Notes: generated from the letters alone by a model not told the origin. Counted from the first letter of the stretch, positions 54,082 through 63,791 are shown. The stretch: DNA of 64,000 bases from Novosphingobium sp. (GCF_027486195.1 NZ_JAIXPP010000074.1:25939-89938); one strand, 5' to 3'. Program-made: numbers and translations.

Positions 54082-54246
54082 CTAGGCCTGCGAAGGCTCA
54101 TCACCCCCGCCGGCTACTTCCTCCATGGCGCCCATGGCCCGAGCCTGCGCTTTCCGGCGGCGCAAGTTCTCGCGCAGCCGCTGCGCCAGCCGCTCGTCGC
54201 GGGTCAGCGCAGGTTTGTCTTCGGATGCGGGGGTCTTGTCAGTCAT
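54082..54246 (-). CDS. Small conserved-looking basic protein (54 aa)
   Basis: A 54-residue ORF: MTDKTPASEDKPALTRDERL then AQRLRENLRRRKAQARAMGA and an acidic end. The LRENLRRRKAQAR helix is a pattern I recall in small sphingomonad hypothetical proteins near tRNA genes or purine genes. Strongly basic in the middle. No good ribosome site is visible. Function unknown. Confidence 0.68.
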   Translation of the reverse strand: MTDKTPASEDKPALTRDERLAQRLRENLRRRKAQARAMGAMEEVAGGGDEPSQA

Positions 54247-54372
54247 CGCGGCCGTCTCTGCCGCGCGGGCGCAAAGCCTGCAAGCCTGTCCTTGACAAAC
54301 GCAAGCCCCGCCGCCAAAGCGCCCGCCTGCCCGCCCCGGCGTTGCCCGGCGTAAGGCATGCGGAAATGGTGT

Positions 54373-54447
<75 letters not shown>

Positions 54448-54483
54448 TTTCCCCTTGCTTGCAGCTGGCGCGGCGATGGCGTG

Positions 54484-54948
54484 TCAGTGCTTGTCCAGCA
54501 CCACCCATGATCCTTTCGAGGGATCGACATCCGCGCTCGTCAGCGGGCCCTCACCGATGATCTGCACGATCACGGTCTCGTCGCTGTTCGAACCATCCCA
54601 ATGCACGCCGCCCGCCGGGTGGAACATATAGCTTCCCGGCCCCAGCCGTATGGCCTTGGCCGGATCGAAATCAGGCCCTGTCCCTGCATACCAGTGCCCC
54701 TCCAGCACCGTCACATGCCGGTCCCGGCTATGGCTGTGCGGCCGGTCCATCACATGCGGCGGAAACTTCACCCGGATCACATACGTCCCCGGCTGCGAGG
54801 GATTGCCCGCAATCAGCGCACTCTCCACACCGGGCGTGCCTGGCAGCGCGATCCAGTGGACGTCCTGCGCCGGCACGATCAGGAAATCCGGGTTGGCAGC
54901 CCCCGGCAAAAGCGCGACCATCGCGAACAAGGCCAGCAGACGGATCAT
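54484..54948 (-). CDS. Secreted cupin domain protein
   Basis: A 154-residue protein with a signal peptide (LLALFAMVALLPGAA). The single cupin barrel has metal-binding histidines in RPHSHSRDRHVTV and the second motif in HPAGGVHWDG. It could be a periplasmic binding or sugar-modifying cupin, or an anti-sigma ChrR-like domain; sequence alone does not decide. ATG 54948 is preferred because a G-rich ribosome site (GGGGGG) precedes it; the reading from 54966 adds six residues. Confidence 0.8.
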   Translation of the reverse strand: MIRLLALFAMVALLPGAANPDFLIVPAQDVHWIALPGTPGVESALIAGNPSQPGTYVIRVKFPPHVMDRPHSHSRDRHVTVLEGHWYAGTGPDFDPAKAIRLGPGSYMFHPAGGVHWDGSNSDETVIVQIIGEGPLTSADVDPSKGSWVVLDKH

Positions 54949-54975
54949 CGACACCCCCCAATGCATTGAAGCCCC

Positions 54976-55266
54976 TCAGGCCAGCAGGTCCGCCCATTCC
55001 GGATGGCGCTTGAACGCAGCGGCGACATAGCTGCACTCGGGCACGATCTTCCAGCCCTGCGTCCTCGCATCGGCAATCAGCGCCTCGACCAGCTTGCCGG
55101 CGATCCCCCGCCCACCGATCTCGGTCGGCACCAGCGTGTGCTCGGTCGTCAGCACAGTGTCTCGGCGCACCCAGGTCAGCCGTCCGACCGCGCTGCTATC
55201 GGCGACGCGCGCCTGATATTCGCCGTGGCCGCCTTCATCGATGAGCGAAATCGCCAGGTCATCCAT
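54976..55266 (-). CDS. Short GNAT (YjdJ-type) acetyltransferase
   Basis: A 96-residue mini-GNAT: acetyl-CoA loop GGRGIAGKLVEALIADARTQG and C-terminal KIVPECSYVAAAFKRHPEW, which is typical of the short YjdJ/YidJ group. Their substrate is unknown in most cases. It ends 27 bp before the cupin start codon and lies on the same strand. Confidence 0.85.
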   Translation of the reverse strand: MDDLAISLIDEGGHGEYQARVADSSAVGRLTWVRRDTVLTTEHTLVPTEIGGRGIAGKLVEALIADARTQGWKIVPECSYVAAAFKRHPEWADLLA

Positions 55267-55331
55267 CGCTTGTCGTCTCCAAAGGGAAGCTCACTTCCCC
55301 CCGCGCACCATGCCGGTTAAGGGGTGCGCCC

Positions 55332-56348
55332 ATGAAGTTCTTCTCCGACAACGCCGCCCCTGTCCACCCCCGCATCTGGGCCGCGATGCAGGCCGCCGAT
55401 GTCGCGGATACCGCTTATGATGGCGATGCGCTCTCGGCCCGGCTCGATGCGGCGTTCTCCGATCTGTTCGGTGTGCCTTGCGCCGCGATCTGGGTGGCGA
55501 CGGGCACCGCCGGCAATTGCCTTGCGCTTTCGGCCATGGTCCCGCCGCACGGCGGCGTCGTCTGCCACCGCGAAGCGCATATCGAGATGGATGAGGGCGG
55601 CGCGCCCGGCTTCTTCCTGCATGGTGCCAAGCTGCTGCTGGCGGAAGGTGAAGGCGCCAAGCTCACGCCTGAGACGATCCGCTCCGTGCTGGGTGCGATC
55701 CGCCCCGGCGTCCACCAGGTCCAGCCGCACGCGATCTCGATCACGCAGGCCACCGAATGCGGCCGTGTCTATACCGCGCCGGAAGTCGCCGCGATCGGCG
55801 CGCTGGCAAAGGAACGCGGGCTGGGCCTCCACATGGACGGCGCGCGTTTCGCCAATGCCATCGCCTACCTCGGTTGCAACCCGGCGGACGTCACCGTCAG
55901 CGCCGGGGTCGACGCGCTCACCTTCGGCTGCGTGAAGAACGGCGGGATGAGCGCGGAAGCGATTGTCTTCTTCGCGCCCGATCTCGTCGATGTCGTCCGC
56001 TATCGCCGCAAGCGCGCCGGGCACCTGCAATCGAAGGGCCGCTACCTTGCCGCGCAGGTCCTCGCCATGATCGAGGGCGATCTCTGGCTCGATAACGCGC
56101 GCGCCGCCAATGCCGCCGCGCAGGAAATCGCCGCGGCCTGCGGCGACCGGCTGATTCATCCGGTGGAGGCCAACGAGATCTTCGTGATCCTCGCCCCCGC
56201 CGAGCAGGCAGCGCTGCGCGCGCAGGGCTTCGACTTTTACGACTGGAATGCCCCCGCAGGTGCCCCCGGCGCGGCCCGTCTCGTCACCGCGTGGAGCAGC
56301 CCGCCGCAGGAAGTGGAGGCGCTCGCCCGCGCCATAGCCGCCCTATGA
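55332..56348 (+). CDS. ltaE: Low-specificity L-threonine aldolase
   Basis: A 338-residue PLP enzyme of the beta-eliminating lyase fold. MKFFSDNAAPVHPRIWAAM is the N-terminus, HMDGARFANA has the PLP-binding Asp, and FGCVKNGGMSAEA carries the Schiff-base Lys. It splits L-threonine or allo-threonine to glycine and acetaldehyde. The stop overlaps the next start as ATGA, so the transporter is co-translated with it. Confidence 0.9.
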   Translation: MKFFSDNAAPVHPRIWAAMQAADVADTAYDGDALSARLDAAFSDLFGVPCAAIWVATGTAGNCLALSAMVPPHGGVVCHREAHIEMDEGGAPGFFLHGAKLLLAEGEGAKLTPETIRSVLGAIRPGVHQVQPHAISITQATECGRVYTAPEVAAIGALAKERGLGLHMDGARFANAIAYLGCNPADVTVSAGVDALTFGCVKNGGMSAEAIVFFAPDLVDVVRYRRKRAGHLQSKGRYLAAQVLAMIEGDLWLDNARAANAAAQEIAAACGDRLIHPVEANEIFVILAPAEQAALRAQGFDFYDWNAPAGAPGAARLVTAWSSPPQEVEALARAIAAL

Positions 56349-57286
56349 GCGTCGATCATCAGACAGGCGGCGAGGCCCGCTTCCTCGAACCGCGCATCCT
56401 TGCCCCCTTCCTGATCACCGCACTGATCTGGGGTTCGACATGGATCGCCATCAAGTATCAGCTGGGCGATGTACCGCCGAGCTGGTCAGTCACCTGGCGC
56501 TTCACCGGCGCGGCAATCGGCATGTTCGTGTTCGCCGCGTTCAAGCGCCTGCCGCTGGTGCCGGACAAGCGCGGGCTGATGGTCGCCGCCGTCATGGGCT
56601 GCAGCGTGTTCAGCCTCAACTTCCAGTTCGTCTACCGGTCCGAGCAATATATCACCTCGGGCCTCGTCGCGGTGCTCTTCGCGCTGCTGCTGGTGCCCAA
56701 CACGATCCTCTCGCGCGTCTTCCTTGGCCAGCGCATCACGCGTGGCTTCATGGCCGGTACCGCCATCGCGCTGGTCGGCATCGGGCTGCTGATGCTGCAC
56801 GAATATCGCATCGCCCTGGCGCAGAACAGCGCAATGGGCGCGCAGGTCCTTGTCGGCGGCTTCATGGTCCTCGTCGCGCTCACGTTCGCGTCGGTCGGCA
56901 ATGTCGTGCAGGCTAGCCCCATCGCGCGCGGCCAGCCGGTGCCTACCCTGCTTGCCTGGGCGATGATGATCGGCGCTATCGTGGATGCCACGATCGCATG
57001 GATCCTCTCCGGCCCGCCGCGCTTTGGTTGGACGTGGTCCTACGCCGGCGGCGCCGCCTATCTCGCGATTGTCGGCACCGTCGTCACCTTCCCGATGTAC
57101 AACGGCCTGCTGCGCGCGCTCGGCCCCGGCCGCGCCGCCTACAACGGCGTGCTGGTCCCCGTCGTGGCGATGCTGATCTCGACCGCCGTCGAAGGCTACC
57201 GCTGGTCGCTGCTCGCCGGAGCAGGCGCGTCGCTTGCGATGATCGGGCTGGTCGTGGCGCTCAGGGCGCGCAACCCCTCGCGGTAA
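56345..57286 (+). CDS. EamA/DMT family transporter
   Basis: A 313-residue permease with about ten membrane helices in two EamA repeats. ITALIWGSTWIAIKYQLGDV marks the start of repeat 1, and LAIVGTVVTFPMYNGLLRALGPG is in repeat 2. Many members export amino acids or metabolites; linkage to threonine aldolase makes an amino-acid exporter a reasonable guess. ATG 56345 gives a 4-nt overlap. Its last 91 bp lie antisense to the end of the next gene. Confidence 0.88.
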   Translation: MSVDHQTGGEARFLEPRILAPFLITALIWGSTWIAIKYQLGDVPPSWSVTWRFTGAAIGMFVFAAFKRLPLVPDKRGLMVAAVMGCSVFSLNFQFVYRSEQYITSGLVAVLFALLLVPNTILSRVFLGQRITRGFMAGTAIALVGIGLLMLHEYRIALAQNSAMGAQVLVGGFMVLVALTFASVGNVVQASPIARGQPVPTLLAWAMMIGAIVDATIAWILSGPPRFGWTWSYAGGAAYLAIVGTVVTFPMYNGLLRALGPGRAAYNGVLVPVVAMLISTAVEGYRWSLLAGAGASLAMIGLVVALRARNPSR

Positions 57287-58041
57287 GTCGGGTAAGCCAG
57301 CCGCCAGCCCAGCACGCGCTTGGCCTTGCCGTTCGCCACCCGCCGGTTCTCGGCATAGAACGCCAGCGCCATGGGCGAGAGCGCAGCTTCCTCCAGCGTC
57401 TGCAGCGGCGGCGGGTTCACCCCCAGCAGCCGCGCCGCTTCCTCGATCACCGCGTTCTGGCTCGAGGGCTCGTCGTCGCCGAGGTTGTAGACCCCCGCGG
57501 GCCCCGCCATCCCGGCGATCACGCCTGAGGCAATGTCCTCGACATGCACGCGGCTGAACACCTGCCCCGCCAGCGCGATCCGCTTCGCATGGCCCTCGCG
57601 CACGCGGTCGAGCGCACTGCGCCCGGGGCCATAGATACCGGGGAGGCGGAACACCCGCACTTGCGCGCCAAGCCCTTGCCACGCCAGATCCGCCGCCGTC
57701 CGCGCCGAGCGCCGCCCGGTGCCGACTTCCGCCGTCTCATCCACCCACGCCCCGCCGACATCGCCGTAGACCCCGGTCGAAGAGAGATACCCGATCCACT
57801 TGGGCTTCGCTGCCTCCAGCGCTTCGCCATAGCTATCCAGCACCGGATCGCCGCCCTCGCGCGAAGGCGGGACTGAGGACAGCACATGGCTTGCCCCGGC
57901 TAGCGCCGCCAGCACCCCCTCGCGGTTATGGAACCCCATGGTCCCCTCGCGCCCGGTGCCGACAACGTCCCAGCCCGCCGCGCGCAGCCGCACCGCGATC
58001 ACCTTCGAGGTGTAGCCCATGCCGAAGATGAACAGGTTCAC
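57196..58041 (-). CDS. NAD(P)-dependent epimerase/dehydratase-like protein
   Basis: A 281-residue atypical SDR. The N-terminal nucleotide loop is FIFGMGYTSKVIA, then LSSTGVYGDVGGAWVDE (catalytic-type Ser/Tyr region), FRLPGIYGPGR and HVEDIA. This group is annotated as SDR5/YeeZ-like NAD-dependent epimerase. Substrate unknown. The start is GTG 58041 in a GTGA overlap with the M48 peptidase stop, which decides it. Its 3' end overlaps the transporter gene by 91 bp in antisense. Confidence 0.85.
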   Translation of the reverse strand: MNLFIFGMGYTSKVIAVRLRAAGWDVVGTGREGTMGFHNREGVLAALAGASHVLSSVPPSREGGDPVLDSYGEALEAAKPKWIGYLSSTGVYGDVGGAWVDETAEVGTGRRSARTAADLAWQGLGAQVRVFRLPGIYGPGRSALDRVREGHAKRIALAGQVFSRVHVEDIASGVIAGMAGPAGVYNLGDDEPSSQNAVIEEAARLLGVNPPPLQTLEEAALSPMALAFYAENRRVANGKAKRVLGWRLAYPTYREGLRALSATTSPIIASDAPAPASSDQR

Positions 58042-59345
58042 GGCTTCGGGTCCGGCAGTTTGAGTGGGGGCAGCGGGGGCGGCACGACTTCGGTCGCATT
58101 GGGCACGTGGTCCTTCTTCCACTGCATCGCCATGTGCACCCGCGTCTTGCCCGATGGGTGGTCGAAGAACAGCATCTCCTCCAGCGCGCCCGGCGCGATC
58201 TTGCGATAGGCCGAAAGCTTCATCGCCGCCGCAGCAAAGCCATCGGGCTCACGCGCGGCATCCAATCCGAAGGCATCGGCCTCGCTTTCATCGACCCGGA
58301 TCAGCGTGTTGGTCACCGGGGTCGCCAGCAGCGAAAGTACGCTCAGCACGCCCGCCAGCACTGGCAGCGAGGCCGGATCACTGAGCCCACGCACATCCCA
58401 GCGCTGCCCGCCATGGCGGATCAGCGCCGGCGCGATGCGCGATGCCAGCCACAGCAGCAGGCCCATCAGCAAGGTCAGCACCACGATCGTCCGCCACACG
58501 TGTCCCAGCACATAGTGGCCCAGTTCATGCCCCATCACCGCCGCGGTTTCCGCCACGCTGGTCTTCTTCAGCAGGTTGTCGTTGAGCGAGATGCGGATCG
58601 TCGGCCCGATGCCCGAAACGTTCGCCGAAATCCGGTCGGACTGGCGCGATGCATCGACGAGATAGATGTGCTCCGAAGGCACGTTATAGGCCTTCGCCAT
58701 CGCGACCACGCGCGTTCGCACCGGGCCGTCCGGCAGTTCGGACTGGGTGTTGAACAGCGGCACGAGGAACACCGGCGTTATGAGCACGAGGAACGTGATC
58801 GCCACGGCAATCACCCCGGTGCCGATCAGCCACCAGTGCTTCGGATACATGCGGATCACCGCATAGATCACCAGCAGCAACACGCTCCCCAGCAGTGCGC
58901 CAAGCAGGAGGCCGATCGCCTGATCGCCCAGCCATGCCCCCACAGACTGGTTCATCAGCCCATATTGCCGCTCGCGCAGATAGCCGGTGTAGAAAGTCCA
59001 GGGCAGGCTCAGCAGCGTATCCACCGCGATGAACACCAGTCCGCAGGCCAGCAGCCCCAGCCACGGGCGCCAGCCGCGCCGGTGCATTGCGGTCCGCACC
59101 TTGGGCAGCAGCCGGATGCGCAGCAGGAACGAGTAGATGCCGAGCGAGATCAGCGTGCCCCACAGCGCCAGCCACTCGCCCCCCTCGAAATAGGCGTCGG
59201 ACCGCGCCTGCGCCGGGCCGCTCAGCGTCGCCAGCCACAGCTGCGTCGCATGGTCGACATCGAACGCGGCGGCAGCGTGGGCAAGGCCGGGCACAGCCGC
59301 CAGAAGCCCCAGAAAAACGCATCCAGTCAATCTTGTCAGCGGCAT
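58038..59345 (-). CDS. M48 family (Ste24-type) membrane zinc protease
   Basis: A 435-residue protein: signal or first helix (TGCVFLGLLAAVPGLAHA), several more membrane helices, the zinc motif MGHELGHYVLGH, and the third ligand region RVDESEADAFGLD. It is a full-length CAAX prenyl protease 1-like enzyme, which in bacteria is linked to membrane protein quality control. ATG 59345; the reading from 59414 is not needed. Divergent from pepN with about 145 bp between. Confidence 0.92.
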   Translation of the reverse strand: MPLTRLTGCVFLGLLAAVPGLAHAAAAFDVDHATQLWLATLSGPAQARSDAYFEGGEWLALWGTLISLGIYSFLLRIRLLPKVRTAMHRRGWRPWLGLLACGLVFIAVDTLLSLPWTFYTGYLRERQYGLMNQSVGAWLGDQAIGLLLGALLGSVLLLVIYAVIRMYPKHWWLIGTGVIAVAITFLVLITPVFLVPLFNTQSELPDGPVRTRVVAMAKAYNVPSEHIYLVDASRQSDRISANVSGIGPTIRISLNDNLLKKTSVAETAAVMGHELGHYVLGHVWRTIVVLTLLMGLLLWLASRIAPALIRHGGQRWDVRGLSDPASLPVLAGVLSVLSLLATPVTNTLIRVDESEADAFGLDAAREPDGFAAAAMKLSAYRKIAPGALEEMLFFDHPSGKTRVHMAMQWKKDHVPNATEVVPPPLPPLKLPDPKP

Positions 59346-59490
59346 GGTATGCGACCCCGTCCCCTTGCCCATTCCGGCCGCGCCATGGGTGCGGCCCGGT
59401 CGCGGCCTCGTCAAGCGCTCTTGCCACGAAGATTTTCCGGCCCGCCGTTTTTGCGCTTCCCCGTGCGCGCAGGCTCCCTACATTGGGGCC

Positions 59491-62112
59491 ATGAACGATC
59501 TTTCCAGCACCCCCGCCGTCCCCGCCCCCGTCATTCAACGCACCGACTACCGTCCGCCGGAATGGCTGGTCCCGGAAATCGCGCTGGATTTCGCGCTCTC
59601 GCTCACCGCCACGAAGGTGCGCGCTGATCTGGTGGTTGAACGGGGCGGCGCGGCGCACGGCCCCCTGCGGCTCGATGGCGATGGCATTGCCGCCAAGAGC
59701 GTGCTGGTTGACGGCGCCGCGCACAACGATTGGCGTATGGACGGCGGCAACCTCGTGATCGACCTCCCCGGCGACCGCCACACGGTCACCATCGAAACCG
59801 AGATCGATCCCGCCGCCAACACGCAGCTCTCCGGCCTCTATGCGTCGAACGGAATGCTTTGCACCCAGTGCGAGGCCGAGGGCTTCCGCCGCATCACTTT
59901 CTTCCCCGACCGGCCCGATGTGCTCAGCCGCTACACCGTGCGCATGGCGGGCGACAAGGCGGCCTTCCCCGTGCTCCTCTCCAACGGCAACCCCGTCGCC
60001 AGCGGCGAGAACGCCGACGGCACGCATTGGGCCGAATGGCACGATCCGTGGCCCAAGCCCTCCTACCTCTTCGCGCTCGTCGCGGGCGATCTCGTTGCCT
60101 CGCGCGATACGTTCACCACCCGCTCGGGCCGCAAGGTCGATCTCGCCATCTACGTCCGCGCCGGAGACGAAACGCGCACTGGCCACGCGATGAAGGCGCT
60201 CATCGATTCGATGCGCTGGGACGAGGACGTCTATGGCCGCGAGTACGATCTCGACTTGTTCAACATCGTCGCCGTCGCTGATTTCAACGCGGGCGCGATG
60301 GAGAACAAGGGCCTCAACGTCTTCAACACGCGCTACATTCTCGCCGATCCCGAAACCGCGACCGACGGCGATTATGACGCCATCGAAGGCGTGGTCGCGC
60401 ACGAGTACTTCCACAACTGGTCGGGCAACCGCGTCACCTGCCGCGACTGGTTCCAGCTGAGCCTCAAGGAAGGCTTCACCGTGCTGCGCGACCAGCAGTT
60501 CAGCGCCGACATGGGCTCCGCACCGGTCAAGCGGATCGAGGATGTGCGCGTGCTGCGCGCCGCCCAGTTCCCGGAGGATTCAGGCCCGCTCGCACACCCG
60601 ATCCGCCCCGATGCCTATCAGGAAATCAGCAACTTCTACACCGCGACGGTCTACAACAAGGGTGCCGAAGTCATCCGCATGATGACGGTGATGGCCGGCG
60701 CCGAACGCTTCCGCGCCGGCACCGATCTCTATTTCGACCGGCATGACGGCGAAGCGGCGACCTGCGAGGATTTCGTCCGCGCGATCGAGGACGGCGCCGG
60801 GCTCGACCTCAAGCAGTTCCGCCGCTGGTACGAGCAGGCTGGCACCCCGCGCGTCACCGCCACGCTCACCCACGCGGGAAATACAGCCACGCTCACCCTC
60901 TCCCAGACCGTCCCCGCCACCCCCGGCCAGCCGGACAAGCAGCCGATGGTGATCCCGCTGCGCACCGCACTGTTTGATCGCGCTTCTGGCCGGCACGGCG
61001 GCGAGCAGCTGCTCATCCTCACCGAGGCCGAGCAGACCTTCACCTTCCCCGGCTTCGCGCAGCCGCCAGTCCTCTCGATCAACCGCGGCTTCTCCGCCCC
61101 CGTTGCCATCGACATGCCGATGCCGACCGCCGACCTCGTGTTCCTTGCGGCGCACGACGATGATCCTTTCGCCCGGTATGAGGCGATGCAGCAACTGATG
61201 GTCCGCCACCTCGTCGCGGCTGTCTCGGGTGAATTGACCGACGAGGCCCGCACCGAAGGCCTCGCCGCGATCCGCGATGTCTATGCCGCCGTGCTGGCCG
61301 ATACCGCGCTCGACGACCTGATGCGCGGTGAGCTCCTGATCCTCCCCGGCGAAGGCTATATCGCCGAACAGCTCACCCTCGCCGACCCTTCGCGCATCCA
61401 CGCCGAGCGTGAGGCCTTGAAGCGCTGGCTTGGCTGCGAACTTGCCGCTGAGTGGCACGCCCTCCACGATCGCTGCACAGCCGTGCCCTACAGCCTCGAA
61501 GCCGCCGCTCGCGGCGCGCGCAAGCTGAAGACGCAGGCCATCGTCTACCTTGCCGCCAGCGATCCCGCCGAAGCCGCACGCCGCGCCAAGGCACAATACG
61601 ACGCGGCAGACAACATGACCGACCGGCAGGGCGCGCTCATGGTCCTCGCCGGGATCGGCGCAGCGGAATGCAACGCCGCCCGCCAGGCCGCGCTCGCCGA
61701 TTTCCACGCGCGCTTTGCCGGCAATGCGCTGGTGATCGACAAGTGGTTCTCGATCCAGGCCGGCGCGCTCCATCCCGATACGCTCGCGCATGTCACTGCG
61801 CTGGCGGGTCATCCAGACTTCACGCTGACCAACCCCAACCGTGTCCGCGCGCTTTACATGGCCTTCGCCGCCAATCCTCAGGCGTTCCATGCCGCCAGCG
61901 GCGCTGGCTACCGGATGATCGCCGATCTCATCCTCAAGCTCGATCCCATCAACGGCAATGTCGCCGCGCGCTTCGTCCCTCCGCTGGGCCGCTGGCGCCG
62001 CATCGAACCGGCACGCGCCGCCTTGATGCGCGCCGAATTGGAACGGATCGCCGCAGCCCCCGGCCTTTCGCGCGATGTGCGCGAACAGGTGAGCAAGAGC
62101 CTCGAAGGATGA
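59491..62112 (+). CDS. pepN: Aminopeptidase N (M1)
   Basis: An 873-residue M1 metallopeptidase of E. coli PepN type. GAMEN is at 268-272, the zinc motif HEYFH at 304-308 followed by NWSGNRVTCRDW. A large C-terminal alpha-helical domain runs from about 550. It removes N-terminal residues from peptides in the cytoplasm. ATG 59491 (MNDLSSTPAV). The stop overlaps the pgeF start as ATGA. Confidence 0.96.
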   Translation: MNDLSSTPAVPAPVIQRTDYRPPEWLVPEIALDFALSLTATKVRADLVVERGGAAHGPLRLDGDGIAAKSVLVDGAAHNDWRMDGGNLVIDLPGDRHTVTIETEIDPAANTQLSGLYASNGMLCTQCEAEGFRRITFFPDRPDVLSRYTVRMAGDKAAFPVLLSNGNPVASGENADGTHWAEWHDPWPKPSYLFALVAGDLVASRDTFTTRSGRKVDLAIYVRAGDETRTGHAMKALIDSMRWDEDVYGREYDLDLFNIVAVADFNAGAMENKGLNVFNTRYILADPETATDGDYDAIEGVVAHEYFHNWSGNRVTCRDWFQLSLKEGFTVLRDQQFSADMGSAPVKRIEDVRVLRAAQFPEDSGPLAHPIRPDAYQEISNFYTATVYNKGAEVIRMMTVMAGAERFRAGTDLYFDRHDGEAATCEDFVRAIEDGAGLDLKQFRRWYEQAGTPRVTATLTHAGNTATLTLSQTVPATPGQPDKQPMVIPLRTALFDRASGRHGGEQLLILTEAEQTFTFPGFAQPPVLSINRGFSAPVAIDMPMPTADLVFLAAHDDDPFARYEAMQQLMVRHLVAAVSGELTDEARTEGLAAIRDVYAAVLADTALDDLMRGELLILPGEGYIAEQLTLADPSRIHAEREALKRWLGCELAAEWHALHDRCTAVPYSLEAAARGARKLKTQAIVYLAASDPAEAARRAKAQYDAADNMTDRQGALMVLAGIGAAECNAARQAALADFHARFAGNALVIDKWFSIQAGALHPDTLAHVTALAGHPDFTLTNPNRVRALYMAFAANPQAFHAASGAGYRMIADLILKLDPINGNVAARFVPPLGRWRRIEPARAALMRAELERIAAAPGLSRDVREQVSKSLEG

Positions 62113-62873
62113 GCGAAGGTGTGGAGTCGTTGACCCACCCGGCGCTCGCCGGGGCGGCGCACGGCTTCCTCGGTCGGCGCGGCGGGGTGAGCATCGGCAT
62201 CCACGCCGGTCTCAATGTCAGCTACAGCGAGGACGATCCCGCCCACACCGCCGAAAACCGCCGCCGCGCGGGCGATGCGGTGCTGCCGGGCGCGCGGCTC
62301 CTCACTTGCTACCAGATCCATTCGCCCGATGTGGTCACGGTCACCGCACCGTGGGACGATGCAGACCGCCCCAAGGCCGACGCACTGGTCACCGCCGAGA
62401 CTGGCCTGCTGCTCGGCGTGCTCACCGCCGATTGTGCGCCAGTCCTGTTCCACGATCCGCACGCGGGCGTGATCGGCGCTGCCCATGCCGGGTGGAAGGG
62501 TGCCATCGGCGGGGTGACCGACCGCACGGTAGAGGCGATGGAAGCCCTCGGCGCAGACCGTGCGCGCATCGCCGCCGTGGTTGGCCCCTGCATCGCCCAG
62601 AAAAGCTACGAGGTGGACGCCGGTTTCGAAGCGCGCTTCACCGCCGAAGACGAAGCCAACGCCCGATTCTTCAGGGCCGGCCGCGCAGGGCACAGCTGGT
62701 TCGATCTCGAAGGCTACGTCGCCGCGCGCCTGGCGGCCTTCGGCGTCGGCACCATCGGCATGCAGGGTGAGGACACCTATTCGCAAGGCCAGCGCTTCTA
62801 CTCGTTCCGCCGCTCCACCCACGCCGGCGAGGCTGGCTATGGCAGGCAGATCTCACTGATCGGATTGCGCTGA
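62109..62873 (+). CDS. pgeF: PgeF/YfiH family polyphenol oxidase-like protein
   Basis: A 254-residue YfiH/laccase-domain protein. The zinc/copper site motifs are CYQIHSPD, LTADCAPVLF and AAHAGWKG; GPCIAQKSYEVD and STHAGEAGYGRQ follow. These proteins act as peptidoglycan editing factor and have purine nucleoside phosphorylase/adenosine deaminase activity in vitro. Co-translated with pepN. Palindromic repeats follow. Confidence 0.93.
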   Translation: MSEGVESLTHPALAGAAHGFLGRRGGVSIGIHAGLNVSYSEDDPAHTAENRRRAGDAVLPGARLLTCYQIHSPDVVTVTAPWDDADRPKADALVTAETGLLLGVLTADCAPVLFHDPHAGVIGAAHAGWKGAIGGVTDRTVEAMEALGADRARIAAVVGPCIAQKSYEVDAGFEARFTAEDEANARFFRAGRAGHSWFDLEGYVAARLAAFGVGTIGMQGEDTYSQGQRFYSFRRSTHAGEAGYGRQISLIGLR

Positions 62874-62964
62874 CCCTTCAGGGGCGATCCCTCGAGGTTC
62901 TGCGCGCCCTCGAATCCCCGCAATCCTTCGTTATCACCCTCGCCCGGTCATCACCCCAACCCTT

Positions 62965-62992
62965 CGTCATTCCCGCGAAGGCGGGAATCCAG
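62965..62992. repeat. Short palindromic repeat (ATTCCCGC type)
   Basis: ATTCCCGC-GAAG-GCGGGAAT, an exact 8-bp dyad within CGTCATTCCCGCGAAGGCGG. It lies in the roughly 280-bp gene-free gap after pgeF and next to a copy of the 44663-type repeat. The rest of the gap (62874-62960 and 63100-63155) shows no gene. Confidence 0.75.
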
Positions 62993-63014
62993 AGCCGCAA
63001 GTGCCACTATCCCT

Positions 63015-63099
63015 CGTCATTGCGAGGAGCGCAGCGACGAAGCAATCCAGAGCGTCGCGCCAAAACGCTCTGGATTGCTTCGCTACGCTCGCAATGACG
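63015..63099. repeat. Dispersed palindromic repeat (REP-like), copy 2
   Basis: Left arm 63015-63054 (CGTCATTGCGAGGAGCGCAG ... CCAGAGCG) and right arm 63066-63099 (CGCTCTGGATTGCTTCGC ... ATGACG) are inverted copies with small differences. The arms match the element at 44663-44747, which uses GCGAGCGTA in place of GCGAGGAGCGCAGCG. Confidence 0.85.
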
Positions 63100-63155
63100 A
63101 AAGCCGAGTAGGCGAGTTCAGCATCCCAATTGGGCGCGGGCTGCCCTGAAGCGTC

Positions 63156-63770
63156 CTAGATAAGCCCCAACCCGCGCAAATCCGCCTCCAGCGCCTCGGT
63201 CCCCCGCGTGAAGTGATGCACCTGCCAGCCCAGCGCCGCAGCGCTGGCGATATTCGCCGCGTTGTCGTCAATGAACAGCATCCGCTCGGGCGCATGGCCA
63301 AAGCGCCGCGCTGCCAGATCGAAGATCGCCGGATCGGGCTTCATCAGACGTTCGACGCCGCTCACCACCACATCGCCCATATGATCGAGCAGCGGGAACG
63401 TGGGGCGGAACATTGCCCAGGTATCCGCGCCGAAATTGGTCACGGCAAACTGCGGCACGCCCTTCGCCGCCAGCGCCTCGACCAGCGCAGGCGTACCGTC
63501 GATCGGCCCCGGGATCGTATCGAGCCAGCGCGGGGCATAAGCCTCGATCAGCGCGCGGTGCTCGGGGAACGTCGCGACCTTCTCCGCGATCAGGTCCGCC
63601 AGCGGCTCGCCCGCATCGTGCCGGAAATGCCACGGCACGGTGACGACATGCTCGAGGAACCAATCGAGTTCAGCCGGATCGTCGATCAGCTTCTCGTAGA
63701 GATAGCGGATTGACCACTGCACCAGCACATGGCCGATATCCCAGACAACAGCATCGACGTCAGCGCTCAC
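63156..63770 (-). CDS. HAD-superfamily hydrolase (YihX-like)
   Basis: A 204-residue HAD-IA enzyme. Motif I is VVWDIGHVL (Asp11; the second Asp is Gly, as in YihX-type FDLGxV proteins), motif II TNFG, motif III Lys in MKPDPAIF, motif IV FIDDNAANI. Probably a small-molecule phosphatase; substrate unknown. The start is GTG 63770 with a weak upstream AAGGA; the reading from 63842 crosses the rpmJ terminator. Confidence 0.88.
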   Translation of the reverse strand: MSADVDAVVWDIGHVLVQWSIRYLYEKLIDDPAELDWFLEHVVTVPWHFRHDAGEPLADLIAEKVATFPEHRALIEAYAPRWLDTIPGPIDGTPALVEALAAKGVPQFAVTNFGADTWAMFRPTFPLLDHMGDVVVSGVERLMKPDPAIFDLAARRFGHAPERMLFIDDNAANIASAAALGWQVHHFTRGTEALEADLRGLGLI

Positions 63771-63791
63771 GAGACGCGTTTCCTTCCGCAC

